A DNA stretch of 64,000 nt from Gemmatimonadaceae bacterium (GTDB lineage: Bacteria > Gemmatimonadota > Gemmatimonadetes > Gemmatimonadales > Gemmatimonadaceae): positions 112,619 to 176,618 of the forward strand of contig JANYHT010000065.1 of NCBI GenBank assembly GCA_025358925.1. Reading direction: 5' to 3'. Made by a program: the position numbers and the translations under genes. Numbering within the stretch: the first letter of the stretch is position 1; every line of letters starts with the position of its first letter. The notes under the pieces were generated by a model. That model worked only from the letters and a program-made list of their open reading frames with translations, did not search any database and was not told the origin of the DNA. This document shows, piece after piece, positions 20,337 to 28,903 of the stretch.

Positions 20337-20717
20337 TTATCCTTCACCGCAATCGCTATTGGCATCCAACGCGATATCTCCATCCTCCTCAGATCCCCGC
20401 AGGCATCGGCCAGCACCGCCGCCGGTGCTCTGTGTTCGTAGATCTTTATACAGCGTCATCTGGCCCGCTTTCTGGCATACAGTCACGGAATATTGGATAC
20501 CGCCTGACCTGTTAAAAATATTCGCATCCATCGACAACCGTGTCTCGCATTGCATGATATCTCGATAGCCGCAAGGTTCGACCGTGCCTACCGCGCAAGC
20601 GGTTGAAATGATACCTCCACCAAGCGCCTGCGCACGTGCAAACGACACGTCAGTCGCTGCAACCGCGACAAAAAATGCAAAGGCGCCAAACACAGCGCGA
20701 TGTTTTGATTGGGACAT
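20337..20717 (-). CDS. Small exported cysteine-rich protein, first gene of a secreted cassette
   Basis: The 126-residue protein has a signal peptide (AVFGAFAFFVAVAATDVSFARA). The mature part of about 95 residues carries six cysteines (ACAV, EPCG, MQCE, TVCQ, GRCL, SDCG), enough for three disulfides. A strong GGAGG ribosome site lies seven bases upstream of the ATG, suggesting high expression relative to its partners. I recognise no family. The size, secretion signal, cysteine count and downstream redoxin-like and propeller genes together suggest a secreted structural or signalling peptide whose folding or handling the partners assist. Confidence 0.65.
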   Translation of the reverse strand: MSQSKHRAVFGAFAFFVAVAATDVSFARAQALGGGIISTACAVGTVEPCGYRDIMQCETRLSMDANIFNRSGGIQYSVTVCQKAGQMTLYKDLRTQSTGGGAGRCLRGSEEDGDIALDANSDCGEG

Positions 20718-21035
20718 AACTGCCTCCGGTGAGTACTGATGAAAGAGAGTCGCGCTAAGCCAAATGCCTTTCGCGAACGCATCTCGCCAAGCGCCCGGAT
20801 CGTAGGGCAGAGAGGCACGAGCAACATGTGAAGGGGGCGTCTCCGGAACGTCACCGATTCATTGCGGCTCATCTCATCGCATTGCACCTGCAAATGACAC
20901 GCAACGCAACGGCCCCTACGAACAGGAACCGTTGACGTCCCGCGCCCGCTAGCTTTCACCGTCGTCTCACTGGCCGCGCCCCGCAGCCACGTCTTCGCGG
21001 TCCTGCATCGCGCCACCGAATCGTCCGACTCCGCT
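20718..21035. other. Divergent intergenic region without a recognisable gene
   Basis: This 318-base gap separates the minus-strand secreted cassette from plus-strand mrp. The GGAGG ribosome site of the cassette's first gene lies at its left end. It should hold the promoters of both operons, but I see no convincing -35/-10 pair, operator or RNA gene. One 30-codon open frame from 20739 lacks a ribosome site and is not supported. Confidence 0.5.
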
Positions 21036-22163
21036 ATGTCCACACTGCAAGAACGCATCGCTGGCGCCCTCGCCACCGTGCGCAATCCACGTACTGGCAC
21101 TGATGTTATGGCGGCCGAAATGGTGCGCGATATCGGGACCACACCAGCCGGCCGCGTGCGTCTCACACTCCTCCTTGGCGCGAGCGACGACGCGACACTC
21201 GTGCGCGATGTGCGACAGGCGATCGAGGCGCTTGACGGTGTTGTCGACGTGCGCGTTGACGTGCGCGACCCCGCGCAAGCAGCGGCAATGCAACCTCCCA
21301 CACCGGCCCGGGCTGCCTCCGGTGGTCGCACGCTCCCGGTCATGGACAGTGCACCCGCAGCCAAGGCTCCGCCGCAAGTACCCGCACCGGTACTGTATCC
21401 CAATCTTGGTCGCATCATTGCGATCTCGTCGGGCAAAGGCGGCGTGGGCAAGAGCACCGTTGCCGTGAACTTGGCACTCACACTTGCACGTCGCGGCAAG
21501 CGCGTGGGCATCATGGATGCCGACATTTACGGGCCGAATCTTCCGTTGATGCTCGGTGTCGACGCTGCGCCAAAAGTCATTGACGAAAAAATTATTCCGC
21601 TCGAAGCGCACGGCGTCAAAGTTATCTCACTCGGCTTTCTCATCGAGCGCGAACAACCGGCGATTTGGCGCGGCCCGATTGTCATGAAAATCATCACACA
21701 ATTCCTGCGCGATGTGGCGTGGGGAGAACTGGACTTCTTTTTTGTCGACATGCCGCCGGGCACCGGCGATGCACAACTCTCGCTCGTGCAAGCCACCTCC
21801 GTTCATGGCGCGGTCATCGTAACAACTCCGCAGCAAGTCTCTGTCGGAGACGCGTTGCGCGGTGTAAAAATGTTTGAGCGGACTTCCGTACCCGTACTCG
21901 GCATCGTCGAAAACATGTCGTGGTTTGAAAATCCTGAAACGGGAAAGCCCATCGCCGTTTTCGGGTCGGGCGGCGGAGCGCGACTCGCCGCAGAATGCAA
22001 CTTGCCGTTGCTCGGCCAAGTGCCGCTCGACCCGCGCATTCAAGAAGGTGGCGACACAGGTCGGCCAATCGTTGTCGCAGAACCAACATCAAAAGCCGCT
22101 CGCGCATTGGAGTCCATCGCGGATCGCGTGCTTGAGCGCATCGCTGAACGCTACCCCGCCTGA
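21036..22163 (+). CDS. mrp: Mrp/ApbC-family P-loop ATPase lacking the CxxC metal motif
   Basis: Mrp/NBP35 proteins carry Fe-S clusters to target apoproteins. The N-terminal 90 residues form an MIP18/DUF59 domain. A Pro/Ala linker leads to the SIMIBI ATPase with deviant Walker A SSGKGGVGKSTVAVNLA, MDADIYGPNLP, DMPPGTGDAQL and GIVENMSWF. In many Mrp proteins a CxxC follows VENMS; here the segment reads WFENPETGKPIAVFG, so the cluster-bridging cysteines are missing. Some other phyla also lack them, so a role in cluster assembly may still hold by another mechanism. The MATE gene starts 38 bases downstream. Confidence 0.92.
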   Translation: MSTLQERIAGALATVRNPRTGTDVMAAEMVRDIGTTPAGRVRLTLLLGASDDATLVRDVRQAIEALDGVVDVRVDVRDPAQAAAMQPPTPARAASGGRTLPVMDSAPAAKAPPQVPAPVLYPNLGRIIAISSGKGGVGKSTVAVNLALTLARRGKRVGIMDADIYGPNLPLMLGVDAAPKVIDEKIIPLEAHGVKVISLGFLIEREQPAIWRGPIVMKIITQFLRDVAWGELDFFFVDMPPGTGDAQLSLVQATSVHGAVIVTTPQQVSVGDALRGVKMFERTSVPVLGIVENMSWFENPETGKPIAVFGSGGGARLAAECNLPLLGQVPLDPRIQEGGDTGRPIVVAEPTSKAARALESIADRVLERIAERYPA

Positions 22164-22201
22164 CACAACACCTGTCGTTCCCCGACGCTCCCTCCGGACC
22201 A

Positions 22202-23542
22202 GTGCCTGAGGGAGACGCACCAAGTGGCGCGCTCGTGAGCGAACCACTTGCGCGTACAATTCGTCGCGTGGGCATACCAGCGGTCGTCGCGAATTTGCTG
22301 ATGACCATGTTTCACACGGTCGATACATTTTGGATCGGCCGCTATCTCGGCGCAGATGCACTTGCGGCGGCAACGTCGTCCATTTTTTGGATTTGGCTCG
22401 TTATTTCGATCGGTGAATTGGTCAGCATTGGTGTCGATGCCATTGCCGCACGTCGGCATGGTGAACGTAGACCAACCGAAGCCGCACGCACCGTCGGCGA
22501 AGGCGTCTTATTCGGTGTCACACTTGGCGTGATCATCGCGCTGCTCGCACCCGTGCTGTTGTCGACACTCTTCGTGCTGCTCGGCACGAGTGATGCGGTC
22601 ACGGAGATCGGTAAGCAATACCTCGGGACTTATCTGCTCGGCATGCCGCTGATCTTTGGGTTCTTCGCCGTCGACGCCGCATTTCGTGCGAGCGGTGATA
22701 CACGAACGCCGCTGTACGTGCTTGCAATGACGACGGTACTTGGCCTCGTGCTTGATCCACTACTCATTCTTGGCCTGGGCCCCATGCGCGCGATGGGTGT
22801 GACGGGAGCCGCGCTCGCGACGCTCGTGCCGCGAGGCCTTGGATTCGTATTGGGCATTGTACTCCTCGCGCGGCGCAACATGATTGTGTTCAATTGGCCG
22901 CGACTCCAGGTGCTGGGCGCGATTGCACGTATCGGCGCACCGGCTGCAACAACGGGCGTGGCGTTCAGCGCGATTTACGTTGTGCTCACACGAACCACCA
23001 CACAATTCGGCACGCCTGCACTCGCGGCGCTTGGTCTCGGCTTTCGAGTTGAAAGCATTGTCTACGTCGTCGCTGTTGGATTTGGCGCAGCGGTTGCGGC
23101 GATCGTTGGACAAAGCATTGGAGCAGGCGATATAGATCGCGCGCGTCGCGCTGGATGGAGTGCGATGGCGCTAGTGAGCATTCTCGGTGTGGCCATGGCG
23201 ACAATCACTACGGTCGCACCCGCATGGTTTGCAGGAATTTTCTCCACGGATCCAGCGGTGGTGGCGGAGACCGCACATTATCTGCGTATCGCCGCGTTCT
23301 CGCAACTTTTTCTTGGCGCTGAAGTCGTCTTGGAAAGTGCGATGGGTGGCGCTGGATGGACGATGCCGCCGATGCTTGCGTCTACCGCAATCACGGCGCT
23401 GCGCGTTCCCCTCGCGGCATGGAGCGCGGCGCAATGGGGAACGAGCGGATTATGGTGGACCTTGGCGCTGACAGCGGCGGCACGCGGTGTGGCGATGTTA
23501 GCGTTGTGGGCGAGCGGTCGATGGCGGAAAACGGCGATCTGA
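22202..23542 (+). CDS. MATE-family multidrug/Na+ efflux transporter
   Basis: The 446-residue membrane protein has about 12 helices with the MATE two-fold pattern: GIPAVVANLLMTMFHTVDTF at helix 1 and IGAPAATTGVAFSAIYVVL at helix 7 (the internal repeat). Helix 7/8 motifs such as GLGFRVESIVYVVAVGFGAA and GQSIGAGD are also present. These are antiporters using Na+ or H+ to export cationic compounds or metabolites. The GTG at 22202 lies in the loop of a small inverted repeat (CTCCCTC/GAGGGAG). An alternative GTG at 22235 is possible. The substrate is unknown. Confidence 0.9.
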   Translation: MPEGDAPSGALVSEPLARTIRRVGIPAVVANLLMTMFHTVDTFWIGRYLGADALAAATSSIFWIWLVISIGELVSIGVDAIAARRHGERRPTEAARTVGEGVLFGVTLGVIIALLAPVLLSTLFVLLGTSDAVTEIGKQYLGTYLLGMPLIFGFFAVDAAFRASGDTRTPLYVLAMTTVLGLVLDPLLILGLGPMRAMGVTGAALATLVPRGLGFVLGIVLLARRNMIVFNWPRLQVLGAIARIGAPAATTGVAFSAIYVVLTRTTTQFGTPALAALGLGFRVESIVYVVAVGFGAAVAAIVGQSIGAGDIDRARRAGWSAMALVSILGVAMATITTVAPAWFAGIFSTDPAVVAETAHYLRIAAFSQLFLGAEVVLESAMGGAGWTMPPMLASTAITALRVPLAAWSAAQWGTSGLWWTLALTAAARGVAMLALWASGRWRKTAI

Positions 23543-23594
23543 AGCGTGAACACGCGACCTCACGGCGTTGAATGACATCTTGTACGTTACGACT

Positions 23595-24347
23595 ATGTAC
23601 GCACCAGCGATCACGCTCCTCACCGATTTCGGTACAGCCGACGGATACGTCGCCGAGATTAAGGGCGTGTGCACAACGCTCGCGCCGGGTATTCCGTTAC
23701 TCGACATGTCGCATCATGTGCCCGCACAGGACGTTGAATTTGCGAGATTGACATTGGCGCGATTCTGGAAACGGTTTCCGATTGGCACCGTACATCTCGC
23801 GGTTGTGGATCCCGGTGTCGGATCATCACGAGCGGCGATCGCAGTGGCGAGTGAAGGGCGGTATCTTGTGGGTCCAGATAATGGTGTGCTGTCCCCCGCG
23901 TTGTTCTCGCTTGATGCGCGAGTGATCACATTGCCGATCGATGCAACAGCGTCGCCGACATTTCATGGTCGTGATGTGTTTGCGCCGGTCGCGGCCCAAC
24001 TCGCGATGGGCGTGGAGTTTGACGCCCTCGGTGATCCGTTCTCGGAGGCGGAACGTCGACGCACGCCGCAACCGCGTCGCAATGCGGACGGTGTTGTCGA
24101 AGGAGAAGTGCTCACCATCGACAGTTTCGGCAATGCGATTACGAACCTGCTCGCGCGCGATGTAAGCAATATCATGGTGGGTTCGCAAACGGTGCGCGTG
24201 GTGCGCACCTACGCGGACGCCCTGTCCGGCGAGCTTGTCGCGCTCACGGGTTCAAGCGGATTGCTAGAGATAGCGGTGCGTGATGGACATGCTGCGTCGC
24301 GTCTGCGGTTGGTGCGCGGACAGCGGGTACGCTTGGTGCCAGCATAG
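23595..24347 (+). CDS. SAM hydrolase / SAM hydroxide adenosyltransferase (DUF62 family)
   Basis: Members split S-adenosylmethionine into adenosine and methionine; relatives are chlorinases and fluorinases. Markers in order are ITLLTDFGTADGYV, LLDMSHHVPAQD, HLAVVDPGVGSSR, LVGPDNGVLSPA, and C-terminal TIDSFGNAITNL in the beta-barrel. No halide-specific insert is visible, so hydrolase activity is most likely. ATG at 23595 gives 250 residues; a TTG at 23568 is possible. Physiological role, likely SAM level control, is inferred from the family. Confidence 0.88.
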   Translation: MYAPAITLLTDFGTADGYVAEIKGVCTTLAPGIPLLDMSHHVPAQDVEFARLTLARFWKRFPIGTVHLAVVDPGVGSSRAAIAVASEGRYLVGPDNGVLSPALFSLDARVITLPIDATASPTFHGRDVFAPVAAQLAMGVEFDALGDPFSEAERRRTPQPRRNADGVVEGEVLTIDSFGNAITNLLARDVSNIMVGSQTVRVVRTYADALSGELVALTGSSGLLEIAVRDGHAASRLRLVRGQRVRLVPA

Positions 24348-24496
24348 GCACGTGCCGAACTATTACAATCAAATGCTGCTAATGCGCTGACATCAGGTTT
24401 TCATGAGCGGCTGCTCTTGAGAACGCAGGAACTCGTGCGCAAACGCTCGGATGGTCGATCGCGCGTGATTTTACGAAAAACGGTTTCGGTGTCGCG

Positions 24497-25171
24497 CTAC
24501 GGCTCAGGCGTAGAAGCGTGCGAATGTGTTGGCGTTGTCGTGACCGGTCGACGCGCGGCAACAACTCCGCTCACCGGCGTTGGCGTTTGCCACGACGGAA
24601 TGGATGTTTCTGTTGTGGTGCTCTCGAAACGAAGCTTGAGAATACCGCCGCGTGACTTCACCACTGCACCTAGGCCGACGGTTGCCGCCGCCCACGTGAA
24701 CGCTACGGCCACTAACCGAGCGAACGCGCCAGCGATTGCGACGCGCTCGAGTAGCGACGCGGCGAACCACACGCTGCTCAAAGCGGCCAGCCCGACCAAG
24801 AGGCCGCGGAGCGCGATGGCTCGAGAATTGGAACCAGCGCCACGTCCTGCAATGGCACGCCCTGCAAGAAGCGCCACGGCAAGGAGCCCAAGCGTAAATG
24901 CACCAGTGTACGCCAACGCCCACGCGAGGACAGCGATCGGAATGGCCAAAATACCAATGATCGTAACAGCGCACCCCACAACGATGACCAATAACAAAGG
25001 TGCTGCGAGAAGCTGCCACAATAGTCCCAACCAAAAACTGCCGGAAATGTCGCGCGCCGCGGCGCGTGCAACCGTGGTGAGCGTTTCCTCCGCGCTCATC
25101 AACACGATCAAACCAATGAGCAGTGCAATACCAAAAACACCAGCGATTGGCAGCAGTCCGCTGGTCAGCAT
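24497..25171 (-). CDS. Polytopic membrane protein in the ECF sigma/anti-sigma operon
   Basis: The 224-residue protein is mostly hydrophobic helices: LLPIAGVFGIALLIGLIVL, a long WLGLLWQLLAAPLLLVIVVG and following segments, and VAFTWAAATVGLGAVV. A polar Thr/Pro-rich tail follows. ATG at 25171 is preferred since earlier starts lie inside the anti-sigma gene; the stop of that gene is 10 bases upstream. Position in the operon suggests a membrane component of an envelope-stress response or a target of it. No family is recognised. Confidence 0.7.
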   Translation of the reverse strand: MLTSGLLPIAGVFGIALLIGLIVLMSAEETLTTVARAAARDISGSFWLGLLWQLLAAPLLLVIVVGCAVTIIGILAIPIAVLAWALAYTGAFTLGLLAVALLAGRAIAGRGAGSNSRAIALRGLLVGLAALSSVWFAASLLERVAIAGAFARLVAVAFTWAAATVGLGAVVKSRGGILKLRFESTTTETSIPSWQTPTPVSGVVAARRPVTTTPTHSHASTPEP

Positions 25172-25181
25172 GGCACTCGCG

Positions 25182-25772
25182 CTAGCGACTGGTGTGCCGC
25201 GAAGCGGTCGCGAGTGTGCGCAAGCCAACAACGCCGACGCCGACCACCGCAACGAAGCCGCCGACCGCAACCGCAGCAATCTCCGGGCTCCCGTGACGTA
25301 ACGCATCCAATCCAGGCTGACCGATAATGGTCGAAATCACATCGCTGAACGCCGCCCCAGCCTGATCGCGAAACTTCTCAAGTCCAACCTGCGCAAGCAG
25401 GACCGCAATGTCGGCCCGCGCAACGGCCCATGTGGCGCCCGCCGTGAGCACGCCAGCTGAGAGTGCCGCACCAAGACCAGCCGCGACACGAGCGGCGCGC
25501 GTGGCCGGTACAAACTGCTTCGCGGTGGTGAGGGCCGCCGCATGCCAAGGCTCAAATACTTGCACTTGACTCATCACTCGATCACTGAACGCGTGCGATG
25601 GCGCAAAGTCAGGCAGCGTATCGAGCGTAACCATCAGCGAACGCGCCTGCTCGTATTCGAGCTGGCAGGATGCACAAACTTTGACGTGCGCCCGTAGGGG
25701 AGCAACGCCAAAGCCTTCTTCACCATCCAGAAGAAGTTCGAATTCGTCGGGTCTGAGATGTCTATCGCGCAC
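25182..25772 (-). CDS. Zinc-binding anti-sigma factor, membrane-anchored
   Basis: The N-terminal cytoplasmic domain contains the zinc anti-sigma motif HVKVCASC (HxxxCxxC, about residue 30), which binds and inhibits an ECF sigma factor. Two hydrophobic segments follow, near ARVAAGLGAALSAGVLTAG and AVAVGGFVAVVGVGVVGL. The GTG at 25772 is chosen because a perfect GGAGG lies five bases upstream; a longer start at 25784 would include that site. It is encoded 103 bases after the ECF sigma gene, the usual arrangement of a partner pair. 196 residues. Confidence 0.85.
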   Translation of the reverse strand: MRDRHLRPDEFELLLDGEEGFGVAPLRAHVKVCASCQLEYEQARSLMVTLDTLPDFAPSHAFSDRVMSQVQVFEPWHAAALTTAKQFVPATRAARVAAGLGAALSAGVLTAGATWAVARADIAVLLAQVGLEKFRDQAGAAFSDVISTIIGQPGLDALRHGSPEIAAVAVGGFVAVVGVGVVGLRTLATASRHTSR

Positions 25773-25875
25773 GATTGCCTCCACGAGAACCTACGCCGTC
25801 AAGACGCGGGGAGTTTCAAAAACCAAATGTGGGCCGAGCGAGTCCTGGACCGCGATGTGCGCGGTGTGATCGCGG

Positions 25876-26478
25876 TCACGCACGAACCGGCTCCAGTGCC
25901 TTCCGCAGCTCATGTCGCGCTCGGTGGATATACGTTTTGACGGTGCCAAGCGGGAGGTCGAGCGTTGCGGCGATCTCCTCGTATGAGCGGCCTTCCACGT
26001 GACGAAGCATGATGCACGCGCGATACTCCGGGCGGAGCGATGCAATGGCTCGTTCGATGGCTGATCCAAGCTCCTTGGCCTCCATCTCATCAAGTGCGTT
26101 TTCTTGTTCCGACGCCAAATCAAATCTGCTGGCTTCAACCTCCGATGCACTTGATGCATGCGGCGAACCGTCGATACTGATCGTGTCAATCCGTCGTCGC
26201 CGCAGATGATCGATGGCGACATTATTCGCGATCTTGAACAGCCAGCTCGAGAATTTAAACTCTGGGCTGTAGCGGTCGATGTGATTGAGGACCTTGACGA
26301 ACGCGTCCTGCGCGAGATCCTCGGCGAGTTCCCTATCCCGAACCATGCGAAAGACGAGCGAAAACACCGGCCGCTCGTAGCGACGCACCAGTTCGCGAAA
26401 CGCCAGCTCGCGTCCCTGCTGGGCGAGGCGAACGACGTCGGCATCTGGGAGGGTGGCCAGCTCGTCGGGATTCTGCAT
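25876..26478 (-). CDS. ECF-subfamily RNA polymerase sigma factor (RpoE-like)
   Basis: The 200-residue sigma factor has region 2 (RYERPVFSLVFRMVRDREL, AEDLAQDAFVKV, FSSWLFKIANNVAIDHLRRR). It also has region 4 (LRPEYRACIMLRHVEGRSYEE, then the DNA-binding helix LPLGTVKTYIHRARHELRK). Region 1.1 and 3 are absent, as in ECF factors. The acidic linker between regions 2 and 4 (about 105-130) is longer than usual. The downstream zinc anti-sigma factor and membrane protein suggest release on envelope stress. It is transcribed away from menG; the 121-base gap holds both promoters. Confidence 0.93.
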   Translation of the reverse strand: MQNPDELATLPDADVVRLAQQGRELAFRELVRRYERPVFSLVFRMVRDRELAEDLAQDAFVKVLNHIDRYSPEFKFSSWLFKIANNVAIDHLRRRRIDTISIDGSPHASSASEVEASRFDLASEQENALDEMEAKELGSAIERAIASLRPEYRACIMLRHVEGRSYEEIAATLDLPLGTVKTYIHRARHELRKALEPVRA

Positions 26479-26599
26479 TCAGTGTGCTGACGTCAGCCCG
26501 GCGGGCGGCAGGGTGCCGCAGGAACGAGGGCAAGCTAGCCCCGTGACGCGAGTGTGACTAGCGCTTGCTCGCTCTCTCGCGCGTCTCAATGTTTCGATC

Positions 26600-27394
26600 A
26601 TGCCTGTAGCCCCCGCCCCGCGTCCCGCGAAGGAGACCTCCACGATCGTCGATCACGGATCCACATTGGTGGCCGAGAGTGCAGCGCGCGGCGACGGAAA
26701 GAGCGAGTACGTGCAACAGATGTTCTCGGATATCGCGCCGCGTTACGACTTACTGAATCACGTGCTGTCGCTGAACATCGACAAGTCGTGGCGACGTCAC
26801 GCGCTGCGTGCACTCGCATGGACCGCTCGGCCCAACGGTACTTACCTCGACCTGTGCGCTGGCACACTGGATGTCGGAGCAACACTTGCTCGGCAAACGG
26901 ATTTTACGGGTTTCGTTATTGGTGCGGATTTCGCGATCCCGATGCTGCGGTGCGGAGCGGACAAAGCAGCGCGCGACGTCCTGTCGCCTGTCGGCGCGGA
27001 TGCGCTCGCCTTGCCGTTTGCCGATGCGACTGTCGATGGCGGCATCGTGGCTTTTGGCATTCGCAACGTTGCTAACCTGGACCTGGCGCTTCGCGAGGCC
27101 CGCCGAGTTATCAAACCTGGTGGACGTTTCGTCATTCTTGAATTTTCGACGCCACGCATCGCATTAATACGCATGCTATACCACGCGTACTTCCATCACG
27201 TGTTGCCGCGTGTAGGTCGACTCGTCAGTGGACATCGATCCGCGTATACCTACTTGCCAATGTCGGTCGCCCAATTTCCAACCGAGGAACGTCTGGCAGA
27301 TCATCTCTGGCGCGCGGGATTTGAGACGGTCACATGGGAACGGCTCATGTTTGGGGTCGCGGCAATACACGTTGGTGTGGTGGCAGGCGCGTGA
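26600..27394 (+). CDS. menG: Demethylmenaquinone methyltransferase (UbiE/MenG)
   Basis: The enzyme adds the ring methyl group in the last step of menaquinone synthesis. UbiE signatures are seen in order: VQQMFSDIAPRYDLLNHVLS, the SAM-binding YLDLCAGTLDVG, ALPFADATVDGGIVAFGIRN and EFSTPR near the C-terminal third. The SAM motif C-A-G-T-L-D replaces the more usual C-G-T-G-D, a mild deviation. At 264 residues it is slightly long because of an N-terminal leader of about 35 residues. It is the first gene of the menaquinone tail operon with ubiD, ubiA and ubiX. Confidence 0.92.
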   Translation: MPVAPAPRPAKETSTIVDHGSTLVAESAARGDGKSEYVQQMFSDIAPRYDLLNHVLSLNIDKSWRRHALRALAWTARPNGTYLDLCAGTLDVGATLARQTDFTGFVIGADFAIPMLRCGADKAARDVLSPVGADALALPFADATVDGGIVAFGIRNVANLDLALREARRVIKPGGRFVILEFSTPRIALIRMLYHAYFHHVLPRVGRLVSGHRSAYTYLPMSVAQFPTEERLADHLWRAGFETVTWERLMFGVAAIHVGVVAGA

Positions 27395-27427
27395 CCTCCT
27401 TCCCGTATCGTCTTCAGCAGTAACGCA

Positions 27428-28903
27428 ATGTCCCTCGACAGTTTATCCGACTTTATTACGGCGCTCGATCGCGCCGGCGAATTGCATCGCATCACCGCGC
27501 CCGTTCGCGTACATCTCGAGCTCACCGAGATCGCTGACCGCGTTTCGAAGCAGCCCAACGGCGGCAAAGCATTGCTCTTTGAACATGCCGTGTTGCGCGA
27601 TGGGACGCGGTCACCGTACCCCGTTGCGATCAACCTTTTCGGCTCCATGCGTCGGATGGCGATGGCCTTGGGTGTGGATGATCTCGAGAGCATCGGCGCA
27701 CGCATTACCGAGCTGCTCGATCTCAAGGTACCCGAAGGATTGTTCGGCAAGCTCTCGTTACTGCCACGTCTCATGGAGATCGCGAAGTTTCCGCCGCGGA
27801 TGAAATCAGGCACGCCCGCATGCCAAGAAATTGTGTGGCGCGGCGACGAGATCGATCTCGACAAAATTCCGGTGCTTACATGCTGGCCGGAAGACGGGGG
27901 GCCATACATCACGCTGACCATGGTGATCTCGAAGGATCCAGCGCGTGGCATTCGCAATGTTGGGATGTATCGCGTGCAGCAGCTCGACAAGCAGTCCGTG
28001 GCGATGCACTGGCAGCGGCACAAGACTGGCGCGGAGCATATGCGACAGATGGCGGCGCGAGGGGAGAAGATGCCGGTGTGCATCGCGATTGGTGCAGATC
28101 CGGCGAGCATGTACTCTGCGTCCGCGCCCTTGCCGCCGAACATCGACGAATTCTTGTTTGCCGGATTTTTGCGCCGTGATCCGGTACGACTGGCGAAGGC
28201 CGTCACGTGTGACCTCGAAGTACCGGCTGATGCAGATTTTGTCATTGAGGGCTACATCGATCCGGCGGACGCACTCGTCATCGAAGGCCCGTTTGGCGAT
28301 CACACCGGCTTTTACTCCGAGGCCGATCTGTATCCCAAAGTGTACGTGACGGCGGTAACGATGCGCAAAAATCCGGTGTATTCCACCACAATCGTTGGTC
28401 GGCCACCGATGGAAGACTTCTACCTCGGTCACGCCACCGAACGCATTTTTCTTCCGTTACTGAAACTCACCACACCAGAAGTGGTGGATTATCATATGCC
28501 AGCGGAAGGTGGCTTCCACAATTTGGTGTTCGTGTCGATCGACAAGAAATATCCCGGACACGCGGACAAGGTGATGCATGCATTGTGGGGACAGGGACTG
28601 ATGTCGTTGGCCAAGGTGCTCGTGGTTGTCGACAAAGAGGTTAACGTGCGCAATCCAGTGGAGGCGTGGTGGGCGGCGCTCAATAATATCGACCCAGAGC
28701 GCGACGTGCGGTTTACCATGGGACCCGTCGACGTGCTTGATCATGCGAGTCGCGCGTTCACTTATGGCAGCAAGATGGGGATCGATGCAACGCGAAAGTG
28801 GCCGGAAGAAGGGTCAACGAGGGTGTGGCCTCGAGTGATCGCGATGGACGACGCAACAAAGGCGAAGGTAGACGCGCTGTGGCCAACGTTGGGGATCTCG
28901 TGA
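27428..28903 (+). CDS. ubiD: UbiD-family prenylated-FMN decarboxylase
   Basis: UbiD enzymes decarboxylate aromatic or unsaturated acids with prenylated FMN supplied by UbiX. The 491-residue length and motifs fit the family: LDSLSDFITALDRAGELHRI at the N-terminus, MVISKDPARGIRNVGMYR, IEGPFGDHTGFYSEADLYP and VFVSIDKKYPGHADKVMHAL. Gene order with ubiA, ubiX and menG points to decarboxylation of 1,4-dihydroxy-6-naphthoate-derived intermediates in the futalosine route (MqnL role). The stop overlaps the ubiA GTG start as GTGA. Confidence 0.93.
   Translation: MSLDSLSDFITALDRAGELHRITAPVRVHLELTEIADRVSKQPNGGKALLFEHAVLRDGTRSPYPVAINLFGSMRRMAMALGVDDLESIGARITELLDLKVPEGLFGKLSLLPRLMEIAKFPPRMKSGTPACQEIVWRGDEIDLDKIPVLTCWPEDGGPYITLTMVISKDPARGIRNVGMYRVQQLDKQSVAMHWQRHKTGAEHMRQMAARGEKMPVCIAIGADPASMYSASAPLPPNIDEFLFAGFLRRDPVRLAKAVTCDLEVPADADFVIEGYIDPADALVIEGPFGDHTGFYSEADLYPKVYVTAVTMRKNPVYSTTIVGRPPMEDFYLGHATERIFLPLLKLTTPEVVDYHMPAEGGFHNLVFVSIDKKYPGHADKVMHALWGQGLMSLAKVLVVVDKEVNVRNPVEAWWAALNNIDPERDVRFTMGPVDVLDHASRAFTYGSKMGIDATRKWPEEGSTRVWPRVIAMDDATKAKVDALWPTLGIS

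Noticed and set aside
20739..20831. A 30-codon open frame on the plus strand upstream of mrp
   Set aside because: No ribosome site, no recognisable motif, and it lies in a divergent promoter region.
20588..21526. Long minus-strand open frame opposite mrp
   Set aside because: Antisense to a clear P-loop ATPase; Arg/Ala/Ser-rich composition typical of shadow frames in GC-rich DNA.
22188..22214. Inverted repeat CTCCCTC/GAGGGAG around the GTG of the MATE gene
   Set aside because: Only a 7-base stem with a 13-base loop; no sign of a specific regulatory role or conserved ribosome site inside it.
24417..25301. Long plus-strand open frame opposite the membrane protein and anti-sigma genes
   Set aside because: Low-complexity Ala/Arg/Thr translation, and the minus strand holds a coherent sigma/anti-sigma operon.
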